64,000 bases of DNA from Ruania rhizosphaerae. Its GTDB lineage: Bacteria > Actinomycetota > Actinomycetes > Actinomycetales > Beutenbergiaceae. This document shows positions 9,550 to 20,740 of the stretch, one piece after another. The stretch spans positions 186,001-250,000 of the forward strand of contig NZ_VSMB01000003.1 in NCBI RefSeq assembly GCF_009805705.1. The letters are read 5' to 3'. The translations under genes and the position numbers were made by a program. The notes beneath the pieces are model-generated. The model ran no database searches. It was not told the DNA's origin and saw only the letters and a program-made list of their open reading frames with translations. Positions within the stretch are counted from its first letter, which is position 1, and the number at the start of each line of letters is the position of its first letter.

Positions 9550-10551
9550 ATGACCGCCACAGCCACCGCCACCCCCATGACGGCCGACCAGGCCGCCTGG
9601 TTCTCGGACACCTTCGAGCGGTTGGTCGCCAACGTCTCGGCTGCTGTGCTCGGCAAGTCGCACGTGGTGCGGCTGACGTTCACCTGCCTGCTCTCCGGTG
9701 GGCATGTGCTGCTGGAGGACTACCCGGGAACGGGCAAGACGTCCCTGGCGCGGGCCCTCGCGGCCACGGTGCAGGCCAGTCACAGCCGGATCCAGTTCAC
9801 TCCGGACCTGCTGCCTTCGGACGTGACCGGCGTGACGATCTACGAGCAGGACACCCAGAAGTTCGCCTTCCACCCCGGCCCGATCTTCGCCTCGGTGGTG
9901 CTCGCGGACGAGATCAACCGCGCCTCGCCGAAGACGCAGTCCGCTCTGCTGGAGGTCATGGAAGAGGGCCGCGTGACTGTGGACGGTGAGCCGCACCCCG
10001 TCCCGCAGCCGTTCGTGGTGATCGCCACCCAGAACCCGGTCGAGCAGGCCGGCACCTACAAGTTGCCGGAGGCTCAGCTCGACCGGTTCCTCATGCGGAC
10101 CTCGCTCGGGTACCCCGACTCGGACGCCACGGTCCGGATCCTGGCGGGCTCCGCCGTCAAGGACCGTGCGAGCACGCTGAGCCCGGTGATCGCCGCGGCG
10201 GCCGTGACGGAGATGGCGAACCTGGCCTCCGCCGTCCACGTGGACCCGGCGATCCTCGCCTACGTCACCACCATCGTGGAGGCCACCCGCAACGCCCCGG
10301 AGGCTGCCCTCGGTTCGTCCGTGCGTGGTGCCCTGGCACTGGTGCGCTGCTCCAAGGTCTGGGCAGCCGCCCACGGGCGCCACTACGTGATCCCGGACGA
10401 CATCAAGACCCTGGCCGAGCCCGTTCTCGCCCACCGGATCATCCTGGACGCTGAGGCCGAGTTCGAGGGTGCCGACCCGGGGGCCGTGATCGCCCGGATC
10501 GTCTCCGAGGTCGCACCTCCCACCCAGCGAGGGGCAGCCGGAGCCTCATGA
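9550..10551 (+). CDS. MoxR-family AAA+ ATPase
   Basis: 333 residues. ATG 9550 was chosen over an upstream TTG because a GAGGA site sits 5 nt before it. Walker A is YPGTGKTSLA, Walker B is LADEINRASP, and the sensor segment is ATQNPVEQAGTYKLPEAQLDRF, all typical of MoxR proteins. MoxR ATPases act as chaperones that mature or assemble partner complexes, commonly together with DUF58/vWA-type proteins, as encoded next. It starts 14 nt after the giant protein ends and its stop overlaps the DUF58 gene by 4 nt, so the giant surface protein is a plausible client (inference). Confidence 0.95.
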   Translation: MTATATATPMTADQAAWFSDTFERLVANVSAAVLGKSHVVRLTFTCLLSGGHVLLEDYPGTGKTSLARALAATVQASHSRIQFTPDLLPSDVTGVTIYEQDTQKFAFHPGPIFASVVLADEINRASPKTQSALLEVMEEGRVTVDGEPHPVPQPFVVIATQNPVEQAGTYKLPEAQLDRFLMRTSLGYPDSDATVRILAGSAVKDRASTLSPVIAAAAVTEMANLASAVHVDPAILAYVTTIVEATRNAPEAALGSSVRGALALVRCSKVWAAAHGRHYVIPDDIKTLAEPVLAHRIILDAEAEFEGADPGAVIARIVSEVAPPTQRGAAGAS

Positions 10552-11819
10552 CATCGCCCGCTACGGACTCCCGGCGCGTCGCGGCACCGGGCACCCGGCG
10601 CGGCTGGAGCACCCGTTCGATCACGCGCGCCGTCGAGAGCCTGCGCGGCTCGATGCGCCGCACGAGCTCGATCTTCACCTGGGTCACGCTTGCTGCCTGG
10701 CTGTGCCTGGTGCTCGGCATCGGCGCCTGGATCGCCGGCGCCGTGCTGGGCTGGCTCGAGCTGGTGGTGCTCGGGGCCGCACTGGTGGCCACCTTCGTCG
10801 TCTGCGGGTTCTTCGCCATCGGCCGGCACCCGTACGCCATCACGTTGCGGCTGCGAGACGGGCGCGTGGTCGCCGGGCAGCGTGCAATGGGTGGCATCGA
10901 GGTGCGCAACACCAGTTCCGGCCCGGTGATGCCGGCACGGATGGAGCTCCCCGTCGGCCCGAACCTCGCCCGGTTCGCGCTGCCGGCCTTACGTGCCGGC
11001 GGCGAGCACGACGAGCTGTTCGCGATCCCGACCGAGCGGCGTGCCGTGCTCGTGGTCGGCCCGGTGCGGTCGGTGCGCGGCGACCCGTTCGGGCTCATCA
11101 AGCGTTCGGTGCAGTGGACGGAGCCGGAGGAGCTGTACGTGCACCCGCGCACCGTTCCGCTGGGTCCGGCCTCTGCCGGTGCGTTGCACGACCTGGATGG
11201 GCACGCCTCGCGCGAGATCACCAGCTCGGACCTGCAGTTCCACGCCTTGCGCGAGTACGTGCCCGGTGACGACCGCCGGTACGTGCACTGGCGGTCCTCC
11301 GCCCGTGTAGGCACCCTCATGGTGCGCCAGTTCGAGGAGTCCCGCCGCACACACCTGGTCACGGCGCTGTCGGTCCATGGCCACGACTATGCAGACGCGG
11401 ACGAGTTCGAACTCGCTGTCAGCGTGGTCGGATCGCTCGGTCTGCACACCATCCGCTCCGAGTCCGAGTTGACGTCGATGACCCAGCTGGGCACGCTCAG
11501 TCACACGAGTGCGCGTGATCTGCTCGACACGCTCACGCGCCTGGACACCGTGCGCCGCCCCGGGCGCCTCTCCGACCTCGCGCGGCTGGTCACGCGTGAG
11601 GTCGCCGGTGCCACGGTCGCCGTCCTCGTGTGCGGTTCGGCCGTAGGCCCGGATCAGATCCGCGCCGCAGGAGCCGTGCTTCCCGTCGGTGTGCGGGCAC
11701 TGGCCGTGCAGTGCCGGACCGGTGCGGAGATCTCCGCGCACCGGCTCGGTGCGGTCACGGTACTCGAACTCGGTCGCCTCGAGGATCTTCCGCGGGGGTT
11801 CCGGAGGCTGCAACGATGA
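10548..11819 (+). CDS. DUF58 domain membrane protein
   Basis: 423 residues, starting in the ATGA overlap with the MoxR gene. Two transmembrane helices lie near residues 45-90 (FTWVTLAAWLCLVLGIGAW and following). The DUF58 signature sits near residue 233: LREYVPGDDRRYVHWRSSAR followed by GTLMVRQFE. The C-terminal part has a vWA-like fold pattern. DUF58 proteins are almost always adjacent to MoxR and are thought to receive or present its substrates. The next gene also overlaps by ATGA, so MoxR, DUF58 and the transglutaminase-fold protein form one coupled unit. Confidence 0.93.
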   Translation: MTSPATDSRRVAAPGTRRGWSTRSITRAVESLRGSMRRTSSIFTWVTLAAWLCLVLGIGAWIAGAVLGWLELVVLGAALVATFVVCGFFAIGRHPYAITLRLRDGRVVAGQRAMGGIEVRNTSSGPVMPARMELPVGPNLARFALPALRAGGEHDELFAIPTERRAVLVVGPVRSVRGDPFGLIKRSVQWTEPEELYVHPRTVPLGPASAGALHDLDGHASREITSSDLQFHALREYVPGDDRRYVHWRSSARVGTLMVRQFEESRRTHLVTALSVHGHDYADADEFELAVSVVGSLGLHTIRSESELTSMTQLGTLSHTSARDLLDTLTRLDTVRRPGRLSDLARLVTREVAGATVAVLVCGSAVGPDQIRAAGAVLPVGVRALAVQCRTGAEISAHRLGAVTVLELGRLEDLPRGFRRLQR

Positions 11820-14137
11820 CGGCGAACGGCGGCCGCGCCCAGGAATCCACGCGCATGCGCTCTCCCAGACGAGAACGTCGTGCTGTCCGTGATGCCGGAT
11901 CCCGCGCCAGCGGTGGCGCTGGTTCGGGCAGCCTGATCCGCCGGTTCATCTCGTGGTGGAGTCCGGCCCGGATCGTCAACACTTTCGTACCGGTGCTGCT
12001 GCTGTTGCTCGCGCTGCTCCCGCTGTACTCGGTCTACCTGACCGGCGGCTTCTACATCACGGTGGCGACCGGCCTGGTGCTCGGGTCAACCGTTGCGGTG
12101 CTCGGTGCCGTCTACCGGCACGGTGTTCTGACGCTCACCTCGGTCGCGGTCGTGGTGTTCTTCGTCTGTGGGGCTGCGGCTGCCCCGGGAACGGCTCTGG
12201 CCGGCGTGCTACCGACCCCCACCACCTGGCAGCTGATGGGCGTGGGCATCGTGACCGTGTGGAAGCAGGTCCTCACGGTGACCCCACCACTGGGCACCTA
12301 CGGGGCCGTGCTGCTGTTGCCCTACCTGCTGGCCTTCCTCGGGTCACTGGTCGCGGTGACGCTCTCGCTACGCGCACGCTGGTTCTGGCTCACCCTGCTG
12401 GTGCCCGCGCTCGTACTCGTGGCGGCCATCCTCTTCGGCACCCACGTGCCCGTGCTCGCAGGTGTGATCGGCGTGGTCGCTGTGGTGGGGGCACTCACCT
12501 GGGTCTCCTGGCGGTCAGGGCGGCTGGAGCTGCACCGCGTGCTCGCGATCGTGATCGTGCTCGCCGTGGCAGCACTCGGAGGAACCGGTGCGTCGATGGC
12601 CGTCGCGCCGCAGAACCCGCGCGTGGTCCTGCGGGACTATGTGGAACCGCCTCCGGACCCGCAGGACCTTCCCAGCCCGTTGGCCGGATTCCGTACCTAT
12701 GCCGACGATCTCAGCGCGGAGGACCTCTTCACCGTCACCGGGCTGCCCGAGGGCGGGGCTCAGCTCCGCCTGGCCGCGCTCGACACCTACGACGGCACCG
12801 TCTGGAATGTGACGGGCGCGGCCACTCCGGGGACCGGGGTGTTCCGCCGCATCGGGGATCGGATCGAGGTGGAGATACCGCCCCAGGCGTACACGCTCGA
12901 CGTCAGTGTCGGCACCTACCAGGACGTGTGGGTGCTGAACGCGGGCGGGACCGCTGATGTCACGTTCACCGGTCCCGGTTCACCGGAGCTGACTGAGAGC
13001 CTCTACTACAACACTGTCACCGACACCGGCCTGGTGACGGCGGGCCTCACCGAGGGGGACGTCTTCGAGGTGGTCGCCGATCCTGCGGCCCAGGAGGAAC
13101 CGGCCGATGTGACCGAGTTGCGCGTCACCTCGTTGCAGCTCCCGGAACCGCGCGGTGTGCCCGATACGGTCGGAAGTCTCGCCGGGCGCTACTCCGATGG
13201 CGCGGACTCGCCCTACGCCCAGATCGAGGCCGTCGCCGAAGCACTGCGCAACGGCGGGTTCTTCTCGCACGGTCTCGAGGGTGAGGTTCCCTCCCGTGCC
13301 GGTCATGGTGCCGCGCGTCTGGCGCAGATGCTGGAAGCCGACGAACTCGTGGGGGACGAGGAACAGTACGCCGCCGTGATGGCGTTGATGGTGCGCTCAC
13401 TCGGCTATCCAGCGCGCGTCGTCGTCGGATTCGACGTCGAGGACGCGGGCACGGTCACCCTCACAGGAGACGACGTGGTCGCATGGGTCGAAGTGCCCTT
13501 CGACGGCGTCGGATGGGTTCCGTTCTTCCCCACACCCCCCGAGGACCAGATTCCGCAGGTGGAGGAGCCGGACCCGGTCGACAAGCCGCAGCCGCAGGTG
13601 CTGCAGCCCCCACCGCCGCCGCAGGACCGTCCGGATGTGCCGCCACAGGACCGGGACGACGCCGACGTCGACTCGGAGGGGATGGACAAGGGCAGTGTGC
13701 CCAACCCCTGGGTATGGGTGGCCGGAGCCTCGACGCTCCCGGTCCTCGTGTTCGGGGTGCCGTTGCTGCTGCTCGCCGTGATCAAGGCCATCCGCCGGTC
13801 CCGTCGGCGCAGCAAGGGCACGGCCCATCAGCGTGTCGCCGGGGGCTGGGACGAGGTGCAGGATCAGGTCCTCGACCTGGGCGTCATCGTGCCTCCCGGG
13901 CGCACCCGGCGCGAATCGGCTCAGGCGATGGCGGGTCAGTTCCCGGAGTCGGGTGTGCTGCTGCTCGCTGACCGGGCCGATGAAGCCGTGTTCGCCCCGT
14001 CGGATCCGGCTGAGGAGCACGTGCACCACTACTGGGGCCACGTGCGCCGCACCGTGCAGCGGGTGCGCCACAGCGTGGGCTGGAAGGCGCGGCTACGGGC
14101 GGCGTTCTCGTGGAGGTCGCTGCGCCGTCGGGCGTGA
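11816..14137 (+). CDS. Transglutaminase-fold membrane protein with degenerate catalytic triad
   Basis: 773 residues, starting at the ATG in the ATGA overlap with the DUF58 gene, with a GGAGG site 7 nt upstream. Several transmembrane helices (about 55-260) precede an extracellular transglutaminase-like domain, a Pro-rich linker, another helix (~632-655) and a cytoplasmic tail resembling DUF4129. In the transglutaminase core the Cys position reads Glu (VGDEEQYA, ~511), the His position reads Val (DVVAWVEVP, ~555) and the Asp position reads Phe (VPFFPTP, ~570). The fold motifs around them (GYPARVVVGF, GVGWVPF) are intact, so this is probably a non-enzymatic binding domain, not a damaged gene. 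Confidence 0.88.
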   Translation: MTANGGRAQESTRMRSPRRERRAVRDAGSRASGGAGSGSLIRRFISWWSPARIVNTFVPVLLLLLALLPLYSVYLTGGFYITVATGLVLGSTVAVLGAVYRHGVLTLTSVAVVVFFVCGAAAAPGTALAGVLPTPTTWQLMGVGIVTVWKQVLTVTPPLGTYGAVLLLPYLLAFLGSLVAVTLSLRARWFWLTLLVPALVLVAAILFGTHVPVLAGVIGVVAVVGALTWVSWRSGRLELHRVLAIVIVLAVAALGGTGASMAVAPQNPRVVLRDYVEPPPDPQDLPSPLAGFRTYADDLSAEDLFTVTGLPEGGAQLRLAALDTYDGTVWNVTGAATPGTGVFRRIGDRIEVEIPPQAYTLDVSVGTYQDVWVLNAGGTADVTFTGPGSPELTESLYYNTVTDTGLVTAGLTEGDVFEVVADPAAQEEPADVTELRVTSLQLPEPRGVPDTVGSLAGRYSDGADSPYAQIEAVAEALRNGGFFSHGLEGEVPSRAGHGAARLAQMLEADELVGDEEQYAAVMALMVRSLGYPARVVVGFDVEDAGTVTLTGDDVVAWVEVPFDGVGWVPFFPTPPEDQIPQVEEPDPVDKPQPQVLQPPPPPQDRPDVPPQDRDDADVDSEGMDKGSVPNPWVWVAGASTLPVLVFGVPLLLLAVIKAIRRSRRRSKGTAHQRVAGGWDEVQDQVLDLGVIVPPGRTRRESAQAMAGQFPESGVLLLADRADEAVFAPSDPAEEHVHHYWGHVRRTVQRVRHSVGWKARLRAAFSWRSLRRRA

Positions 14138-14204
14138 TCGGTCTCTACGGCAACTGACGGCATCAGTGCCACCGGGGCTCTCTGGCCGGGCTAGCCTGTC
14201 GGCC

Positions 14205-15521
14205 ATGGTGTGGTTCCAGCATGAGGATCAGGCGATCGACCGGAAGACGGTCGAGCAGTTGTGCGACCGGCTCGTGGAGGAGGCGGCGCAGCGGCTCGGC
14301 ATCGGGACCTATCGGCGCGTGCTGCTGCTGCCACCGGACATCACCCGGGCTCACGCCGGGGTGGGGTGGATGACCGAGCACCTGTACCGCCGTCTGGATG
14401 CTCGGGGTGTGGAGGTGCATGTGATCCCCACCCTGGGGCAGCACGTGCCGCACACCGAGGAGGTGAACCGGTGGATGTTCGGTTCGATCCCGCACGAGCG
14501 CATCCACGCCCATGACTGGAAGGGCGGAGTGACGCACGTCGGTACAGTGCCCGCCGAGGTGGTGGCCGAGAAGACGGGAGGTGCCGTCGACTGGGAGATG
14601 CCGATCGACCTCAACACGATGACGGTCAGCGAGGAGTGGGACCTGATCGTCCATATCGGGCACGTGGTCCCGCACGAGGTGCTCGGCTTCGCCAACCACA
14701 ACAAGAACTACTTCATCGGTCTGGGCGGCAAGCGCACGCTCGGCGCGGCCCACATGGCCTCGGCCGTCTACGGCATCGAGAACAACCTCGGGAACCTGCT
14801 GACTCCTGTGCGCGCCTGCTTCAACTGGGCCGAGGAGGAGTTCCTCGGCCATCTGCCCGATGTCTATCTGCAAGTGGTGATGAACTACGACGATGCGGGC
14901 CAGCTGGTGCACACCGGCGTCTTCGTCGGGGACGACCTCGACACCTACTACGCGGCCGCACGGGCGAGTATGGCGCAGAACATCACCACCTTCGACGAGC
15001 CCGTGCACAAGATCGTGGCGGTGATGCAGGCGGACGAGTTCCATGCCACCTGGGTGGCGAACAAGGCGGTCTACCGTACCCGGATGGCGATGGCCGACGG
15101 CGGTGAGCTGCTCATCATCGCCCCCGGTGTGGAGCGCTTCGGAGAGCAGCCCGAGGTGGATGCCCTCATCCGCAAGTACGGCTACCTCAGCAAGGCGGAG
15201 GTCCTGGAGAAGTACGCCACCGAGGCCGACATGCAGGAGATCCCGCACGCCACGGCGCACCTGGTGCACGGCAGCGCCGAAGGGCGCTTCCGCATCACCT
15301 ACGCTCCCGGCGGGTTGAGCCGCGAGGAGGTGGAATCGGTCGGCTACGGCTATCTCGACATGGAGGAGGCGTTGCGCCGGTACGATCCGGAGGTGATGCG
15401 GGACGGGTGGAACACGATGGACGACGGGGAGCAGGTCTTCTTCATCTCCACGCCCTCGGCCGGTCTGTGGTCCACGGCGGACCGCCTCGCCGCACGCGCC
15501 ACCCACGAGCTGCATCCCTAG
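14205..15521 (+). CDS. LarA-family (DUF2088) nickel-dependent racemase/epimerase-like protein
   Basis: 438 residues. ATG 14205 was chosen because a TAGCCT -10 (14192-14197) ends 7 nt before it, giving a leaderless mRNA. LarA-type landmarks are visible: PPDITRAH near the N-terminus and HIGHVVPHEVLGF followed by NHNKNYFIGLGGKRT and AAHM, where the Lys and following His match by eye the pincer-anchoring Lys and Ni ligand of lactate racemase. LarA enzymes racemise or epimerise 2-hydroxy acids using a Ni-pincer cofactor made by LarB, LarC and LarE. None of those is in the window. The substrate cannot be predicted. Its position between two envelope-signalling genes is odd and may be fortuitous. Confidence 0.8.
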   Translation: MVWFQHEDQAIDRKTVEQLCDRLVEEAAQRLGIGTYRRVLLLPPDITRAHAGVGWMTEHLYRRLDARGVEVHVIPTLGQHVPHTEEVNRWMFGSIPHERIHAHDWKGGVTHVGTVPAEVVAEKTGGAVDWEMPIDLNTMTVSEEWDLIVHIGHVVPHEVLGFANHNKNYFIGLGGKRTLGAAHMASAVYGIENNLGNLLTPVRACFNWAEEEFLGHLPDVYLQVVMNYDDAGQLVHTGVFVGDDLDTYYAAARASMAQNITTFDEPVHKIVAVMQADEFHATWVANKAVYRTRMAMADGGELLIIAPGVERFGEQPEVDALIRKYGYLSKAEVLEKYATEADMQEIPHATAHLVHGSAEGRFRITYAPGGLSREEVESVGYGYLDMEEALRRYDPEVMRDGWNTMDDGEQVFFISTPSAGLWSTADRLAARATHELHP

Positions 15522-15536
15522 AAGGCGAGGACGTAC

Positions 15537-17231
15537 GTGCCCGGGCTCTTCTCACTGAACGCTGACGCCAAGGGGTTCATGGATCCCCCGGCCGACCGCC
15601 CGCGGTGGCCGGACACGTGGACGCTGCGCCGGACCCGAGGAGAGGCCCTGGAGCTGCTGACGCGTGCCTATGCCGGCTGGCGCCGGACGATCGCGGGTCT
15701 GTTCGCGGTCCTCCTCGCGTGCGGGGCGCTGGTTCTGGTGGGGATGGGCATGTCCGCCGACGGCGCAGCGAGCCTGGCCATGACGGTCGGGGGAGGTGTG
15801 GCCGCACTCGCGGGTCTGATCATGTGCGTGTATGTCACCGTGACAGGGTGGGCCCTCGTCGGGGCGCTCCGCGCATGGTCCGCGCTGCGACCCCAGGACG
15901 GCGGACCCGGGTCCGGGCGGGTGTGGGCTCTCCCGTACGTGCTCCGGTTGGTGCTGGCGGTCGCGGCGACGGCGTTCACCGTTCTCGTGCTGATCGGCGT
16001 CATCGAGGACGTTCCGCTCGCCCCCGCCGAAGCGACATTCGTGCGCGGGGGAGTGACGCTGGTGTGCGCACTCTCGGCCGTGTTCGTGCTGACTGGCGGC
16101 CTGCTCGCGAGCACAGCGGTTCGGTCGCAGGGTGCTGAACCGACAGGTAGGGATGGAGCCTCTGCCGCTCCGGGCGGGGTGCCGGAGGTTCCACCACGCC
16201 CACCGGGTGTGGAGCACGGCGTGGCGACGCCGATGGCGGGAAGCGCTGGTCCTGCTGCTGGTCCTGACGCTGGTGGGGCTCAAACTGCCGGTCCTCACGC
16301 TGCCGGCACCTCAGCGTCTCCCAGTGGTCAGAGTCCGTATGCGCGGCCGACGGTGCATGCTCCCGTTCCACCCCGCCCGGGAAGTGCGGCTCCGGCTGTT
16401 CCGGACCATGCTGCGCCCTCGGGCCTCGCGAGTGCGGGACCGGTGGTAGGCGAACCACCGGCCGGTGGTTCTGCTCACGACGAGACAGTGCTGGGTGCTC
16501 CGCGGCGTGATACCCCACCTCAACCGGGATCGCCGGAGGGAGTGCCTGACGCCGGATCGATGCCGGCCTCGAACGAGGCACCGTGGGCGCCGCCTGTTCC
16601 ACCTGCCCCGCCGGTTCCACCTGACTCACCTGTTCCACCTGCCCCGCCTGAGGCGACCCTTCAGCCGGACCCGCACACCCGGACGTGGTCGGAGCCCGAT
16701 CAGGCGGATTCGGCGCCCAGCCACCACGAGCCGGTGCATCCTCCGAGTGCTGCGCCCGCGGTGGTGCCGGACAGCCCGTGGGCGACAACCGCACAGCCCG
16801 GCGAAGCCATGTCGGAAGAGCACGGAGAACCGGACAACGAGGAGACCCGCCTCGCGATGGCCCGGCAACAACCGGGTCGGATGCGGTTCCATACCGACGA
16901 CGGTCGCGTCATCGGCAGTGAAGGTGTGAGCCTCGTCGGCCGGGCACCGGCGCCTCGGGAGCGGGAGCAGGTGGCAGCGCTCGTCACGCTGGACGACGGA
17001 GCGGTCTCGAAGACTCACCTCCAGATCCGGATCTCCGGTCCGCGCGCGTGGGTGACCGACCGGGCGTCGACGAACGGCACCATCCTCGTCAGTGCCACCG
17101 GGCAGCAGCGCCGCCTGACGGCCTGGGAGGAGGCACCGGTTGCTCCCGGTGAGACGGTGCGGATCGGCGCCACTGCACTGCACGTCGCCGAGGATCGCGC
17201 GCCAGGGGCGCGCACACAGACGAGTAGTTGA
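15537..17231 (+). CDS. Polytopic membrane protein with C-terminal FHA domain
   Basis: 564 residues, GTG start preceded by AAGGCGAGGA, 15 nt after the LarA-like gene. Four transmembrane helices (about 48-205) are followed by a long Pro/Ala-rich linker (~210-445) and a cytoplasmic FHA domain (~455-555) with SLVGRAP, SKTHLQI and ASTNGTI. Two acidic threonine motifs, HDETVLG in the linker and NEETRLA just before the domain, look like kinase sites of the kind that FHA domains bind in cis or trans. It resembles the partial FHA protein at the left edge and probably reads the same kinase. No enzymatic domain is visible. Confidence 0.85.
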   Translation: MPGLFSLNADAKGFMDPPADRPRWPDTWTLRRTRGEALELLTRAYAGWRRTIAGLFAVLLACGALVLVGMGMSADGAASLAMTVGGGVAALAGLIMCVYVTVTGWALVGALRAWSALRPQDGGPGSGRVWALPYVLRLVLAVAATAFTVLVLIGVIEDVPLAPAEATFVRGGVTLVCALSAVFVLTGGLLASTAVRSQGAEPTGRDGASAAPGGVPEVPPRPPGVEHGVATPMAGSAGPAAGPDAGGAQTAGPHAAGTSASPSGQSPYARPTVHAPVPPRPGSAAPAVPDHAAPSGLASAGPVVGEPPAGGSAHDETVLGAPRRDTPPQPGSPEGVPDAGSMPASNEAPWAPPVPPAPPVPPDSPVPPAPPEATLQPDPHTRTWSEPDQADSAPSHHEPVHPPSAAPAVVPDSPWATTAQPGEAMSEEHGEPDNEETRLAMARQQPGRMRFHTDDGRVIGSEGVSLVGRAPAPREREQVAALVTLDDGAVSKTHLQIRISGPRAWVTDRASTNGTILVSATGQQRRLTAWEEAPVAPGETVRIGATALHVAEDRAPGARTQTSS

Positions 17232-17259
17232 GGCGCACCGCGTGCTCTTCCTGGCGTGG

Positions 17260-19134
<1,875 letters not shown>

Positions 19135-19246
19135 GTTCGCCAGACTCGCGCAACAACGCTCCTGACCGCCTGCCACCACGCGGATGCGGTCAGGCCCGAG
19201 AGAGGTGCCGACCGACTGTGACCCGGTCTGCGGCATCTCTCCCGGC

Positions 19247-19289
19247 CGAGGGCGCCACCTGAACCCATCCGGTTCTGGTGGCGCCCTCG
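19247..19289. terminator. Bidirectional terminator between leuA and the HNH gene
   Basis: A 13-bp perfect stem (CGAGGGCGCCACC / GGTGGCGCCCTCG) continues past one T-T mismatch into a second 5-bp stem (GAACC/GGTTC) with a 5-nt loop. It separates convergent genes. A weaker 11-bp stem with one G-U pair (GAGAGGTGCCG near 19199, CGGCATCTCTC near 19231) precedes it. Confidence 0.85.
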
Positions 19290-19293
19290 TGCG

Positions 19294-20682
19294 CTACCCG
19301 TCGGGACCGGCGATCGTGTCATCGTCGTGACCAGCGCGCGGGCGTGCCAGGATCTCGCAGGCGGGCAGGCGCCGATACCCGAGCGGGTGCCCACCGGGTC
19401 GCGTGAAGTGCCAGTGATCGGCATGTCGCCGGATCGTGATGTCGCGCTGATGGACGTAGGCATGATGGTGCCAGCACAGCAAGATGCCGTGCTCGACATC
19501 GGTGGTGCCTCCGCGTGACCACCAGGTGCTGTGGTGGATCTCGCCCCATCCTGGTGGTGCATCGCATCCAGGGAACTGACAGTGCCTGTCTCGCGCCCAG
19601 ATCGCCCTGGTCTGCGCGGGAGTGTGCAGGCGGCGGCTGCGGCCCACATCGAGCGGCTGACCCGCCGGGTCGAGCACCACGCGGGTGAACTCGCCACCGC
19701 ATGCGTGTGTGGCGAGCTGGGCGAACGTGATCGGCGACCCGTCACCGAGGGTCGCGGGCTCGGCACCACGGAGCACGCCGTAGGGAAGGCGAGGATCGAT
19801 CTGGTCAGGATGGCCCGGGCGCGCGGGCGGGGTCTCGGTCAGGAGGTGAAGCGTCTCACCTGGTACATGCACCAACAGTGTGGGACGCACGCGGGCGTGC
19901 GGCTGGAACGAACCGGAGTCGAGGGCGTGGCGGGCCATCGTGACCATCGCGGCACCCTGGTGCTGGGAGCGGGTCCGGTCATCGTCCTCGGCTGGCGTGC
20001 CGATGATGGCATCCAGCGCGTGGGCGAGGGTCTGGCCGCTCTGCGTCGTCAGCCATCCGTCCAGCTGGTACCCGTCGAGGGTGGATGACAGATGCACGTG
20101 CTCCGCGGTGCTCTGTTCGCGCCAGTTCCGGTCGGCCCCTTCTGGGTCGGCCCGGATCGTCCACGCCGCCAGCACCCGCGCGAAGGAGTCCGGTGGCAGA
20201 AGCTTGGCCTGCTGCACCAGGAACGCCTCACCCGTGTGGGTGTCCGCGAGGTGCTCGATGAGCACGGGGTTCCTCGTCGCCTCCCGGGCCAGCAGGGTCG
20301 CGTGGTCGATGCTGATCTCCCCGGATGATGCTGCGGCCTCGGCGAGGGGGAGGTGGGCGGCGAGTCGCTGTGCGGTCCGTAGCCGTGCGGCGGTCGGTGC
20401 CTTGCGCCGTCCGGTCGCATCGGCCCACCACGTGGTCAGGCTGCGATGGCCGTGCAGCGACCAGACGCCGTCAGCCTCGACGGTCCTCATCACCCGGTTG
20501 GTGACGGCCTCTACCCGGCGCTGGACCTGTTCGACGTGCTCGACGACGCCCCGCAACCTCGAGGAGTCCAGCTGGTGGAGGTCCGCCTCCAGCAGCCGAT
20601 CCAACTCGGTGCTGATCTGGGCGAGCGTCGCCTCCACACCGGACTGGTCCGCGGCCTGCTGCGTACCGTCGATGACTGTCAT
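19294..20682 (-). CDS. DUF222/HNH endonuclease (13E12 repeat family)
   Basis: 462 residues. The ATG at 20682 has a strong AGGGGGTG site 3-6 nt upstream; the longer open frame above it overlaps recO and is not coding. The N-terminal two-thirds is the helical DUF222 region typical of 13E12-type proteins. The C-terminus holds the HNH nuclease: CQFPGCDAPP, then EIHHSTWWSRGG and LLCWHHHAYVH, with the zinc Cys residues and catalytic His present. Such genes are multicopy in many actinobacteria and are often regarded as mobile. The mycobacterial relatives include LexA-regulated members; a LexA-like box in this promoter fits that. Confidence 0.92.
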   Translation of the reverse strand: MTVIDGTQQAADQSGVEATLAQISTELDRLLEADLHQLDSSRLRGVVEHVEQVQRRVEAVTNRVMRTVEADGVWSLHGHRSLTTWWADATGRRKAPTAARLRTAQRLAAHLPLAEAAASSGEISIDHATLLAREATRNPVLIEHLADTHTGEAFLVQQAKLLPPDSFARVLAAWTIRADPEGADRNWREQSTAEHVHLSSTLDGYQLDGWLTTQSGQTLAHALDAIIGTPAEDDDRTRSQHQGAAMVTMARHALDSGSFQPHARVRPTLLVHVPGETLHLLTETPPARPGHPDQIDPRLPYGVLRGAEPATLGDGSPITFAQLATHACGGEFTRVVLDPAGQPLDVGRSRRLHTPAQTRAIWARDRHCQFPGCDAPPGWGEIHHSTWWSRGGTTDVEHGILLCWHHHAYVHQRDITIRRHADHWHFTRPGGHPLGYRRLPACEILARPRAGHDDDTIAGPDG

Positions 20683-20740
20683 GCTCACCCCCTGCGACGA
20701 CTCGTTCGGGCTTGGTTTCCGTCCGCCTGGACCTGCATTC

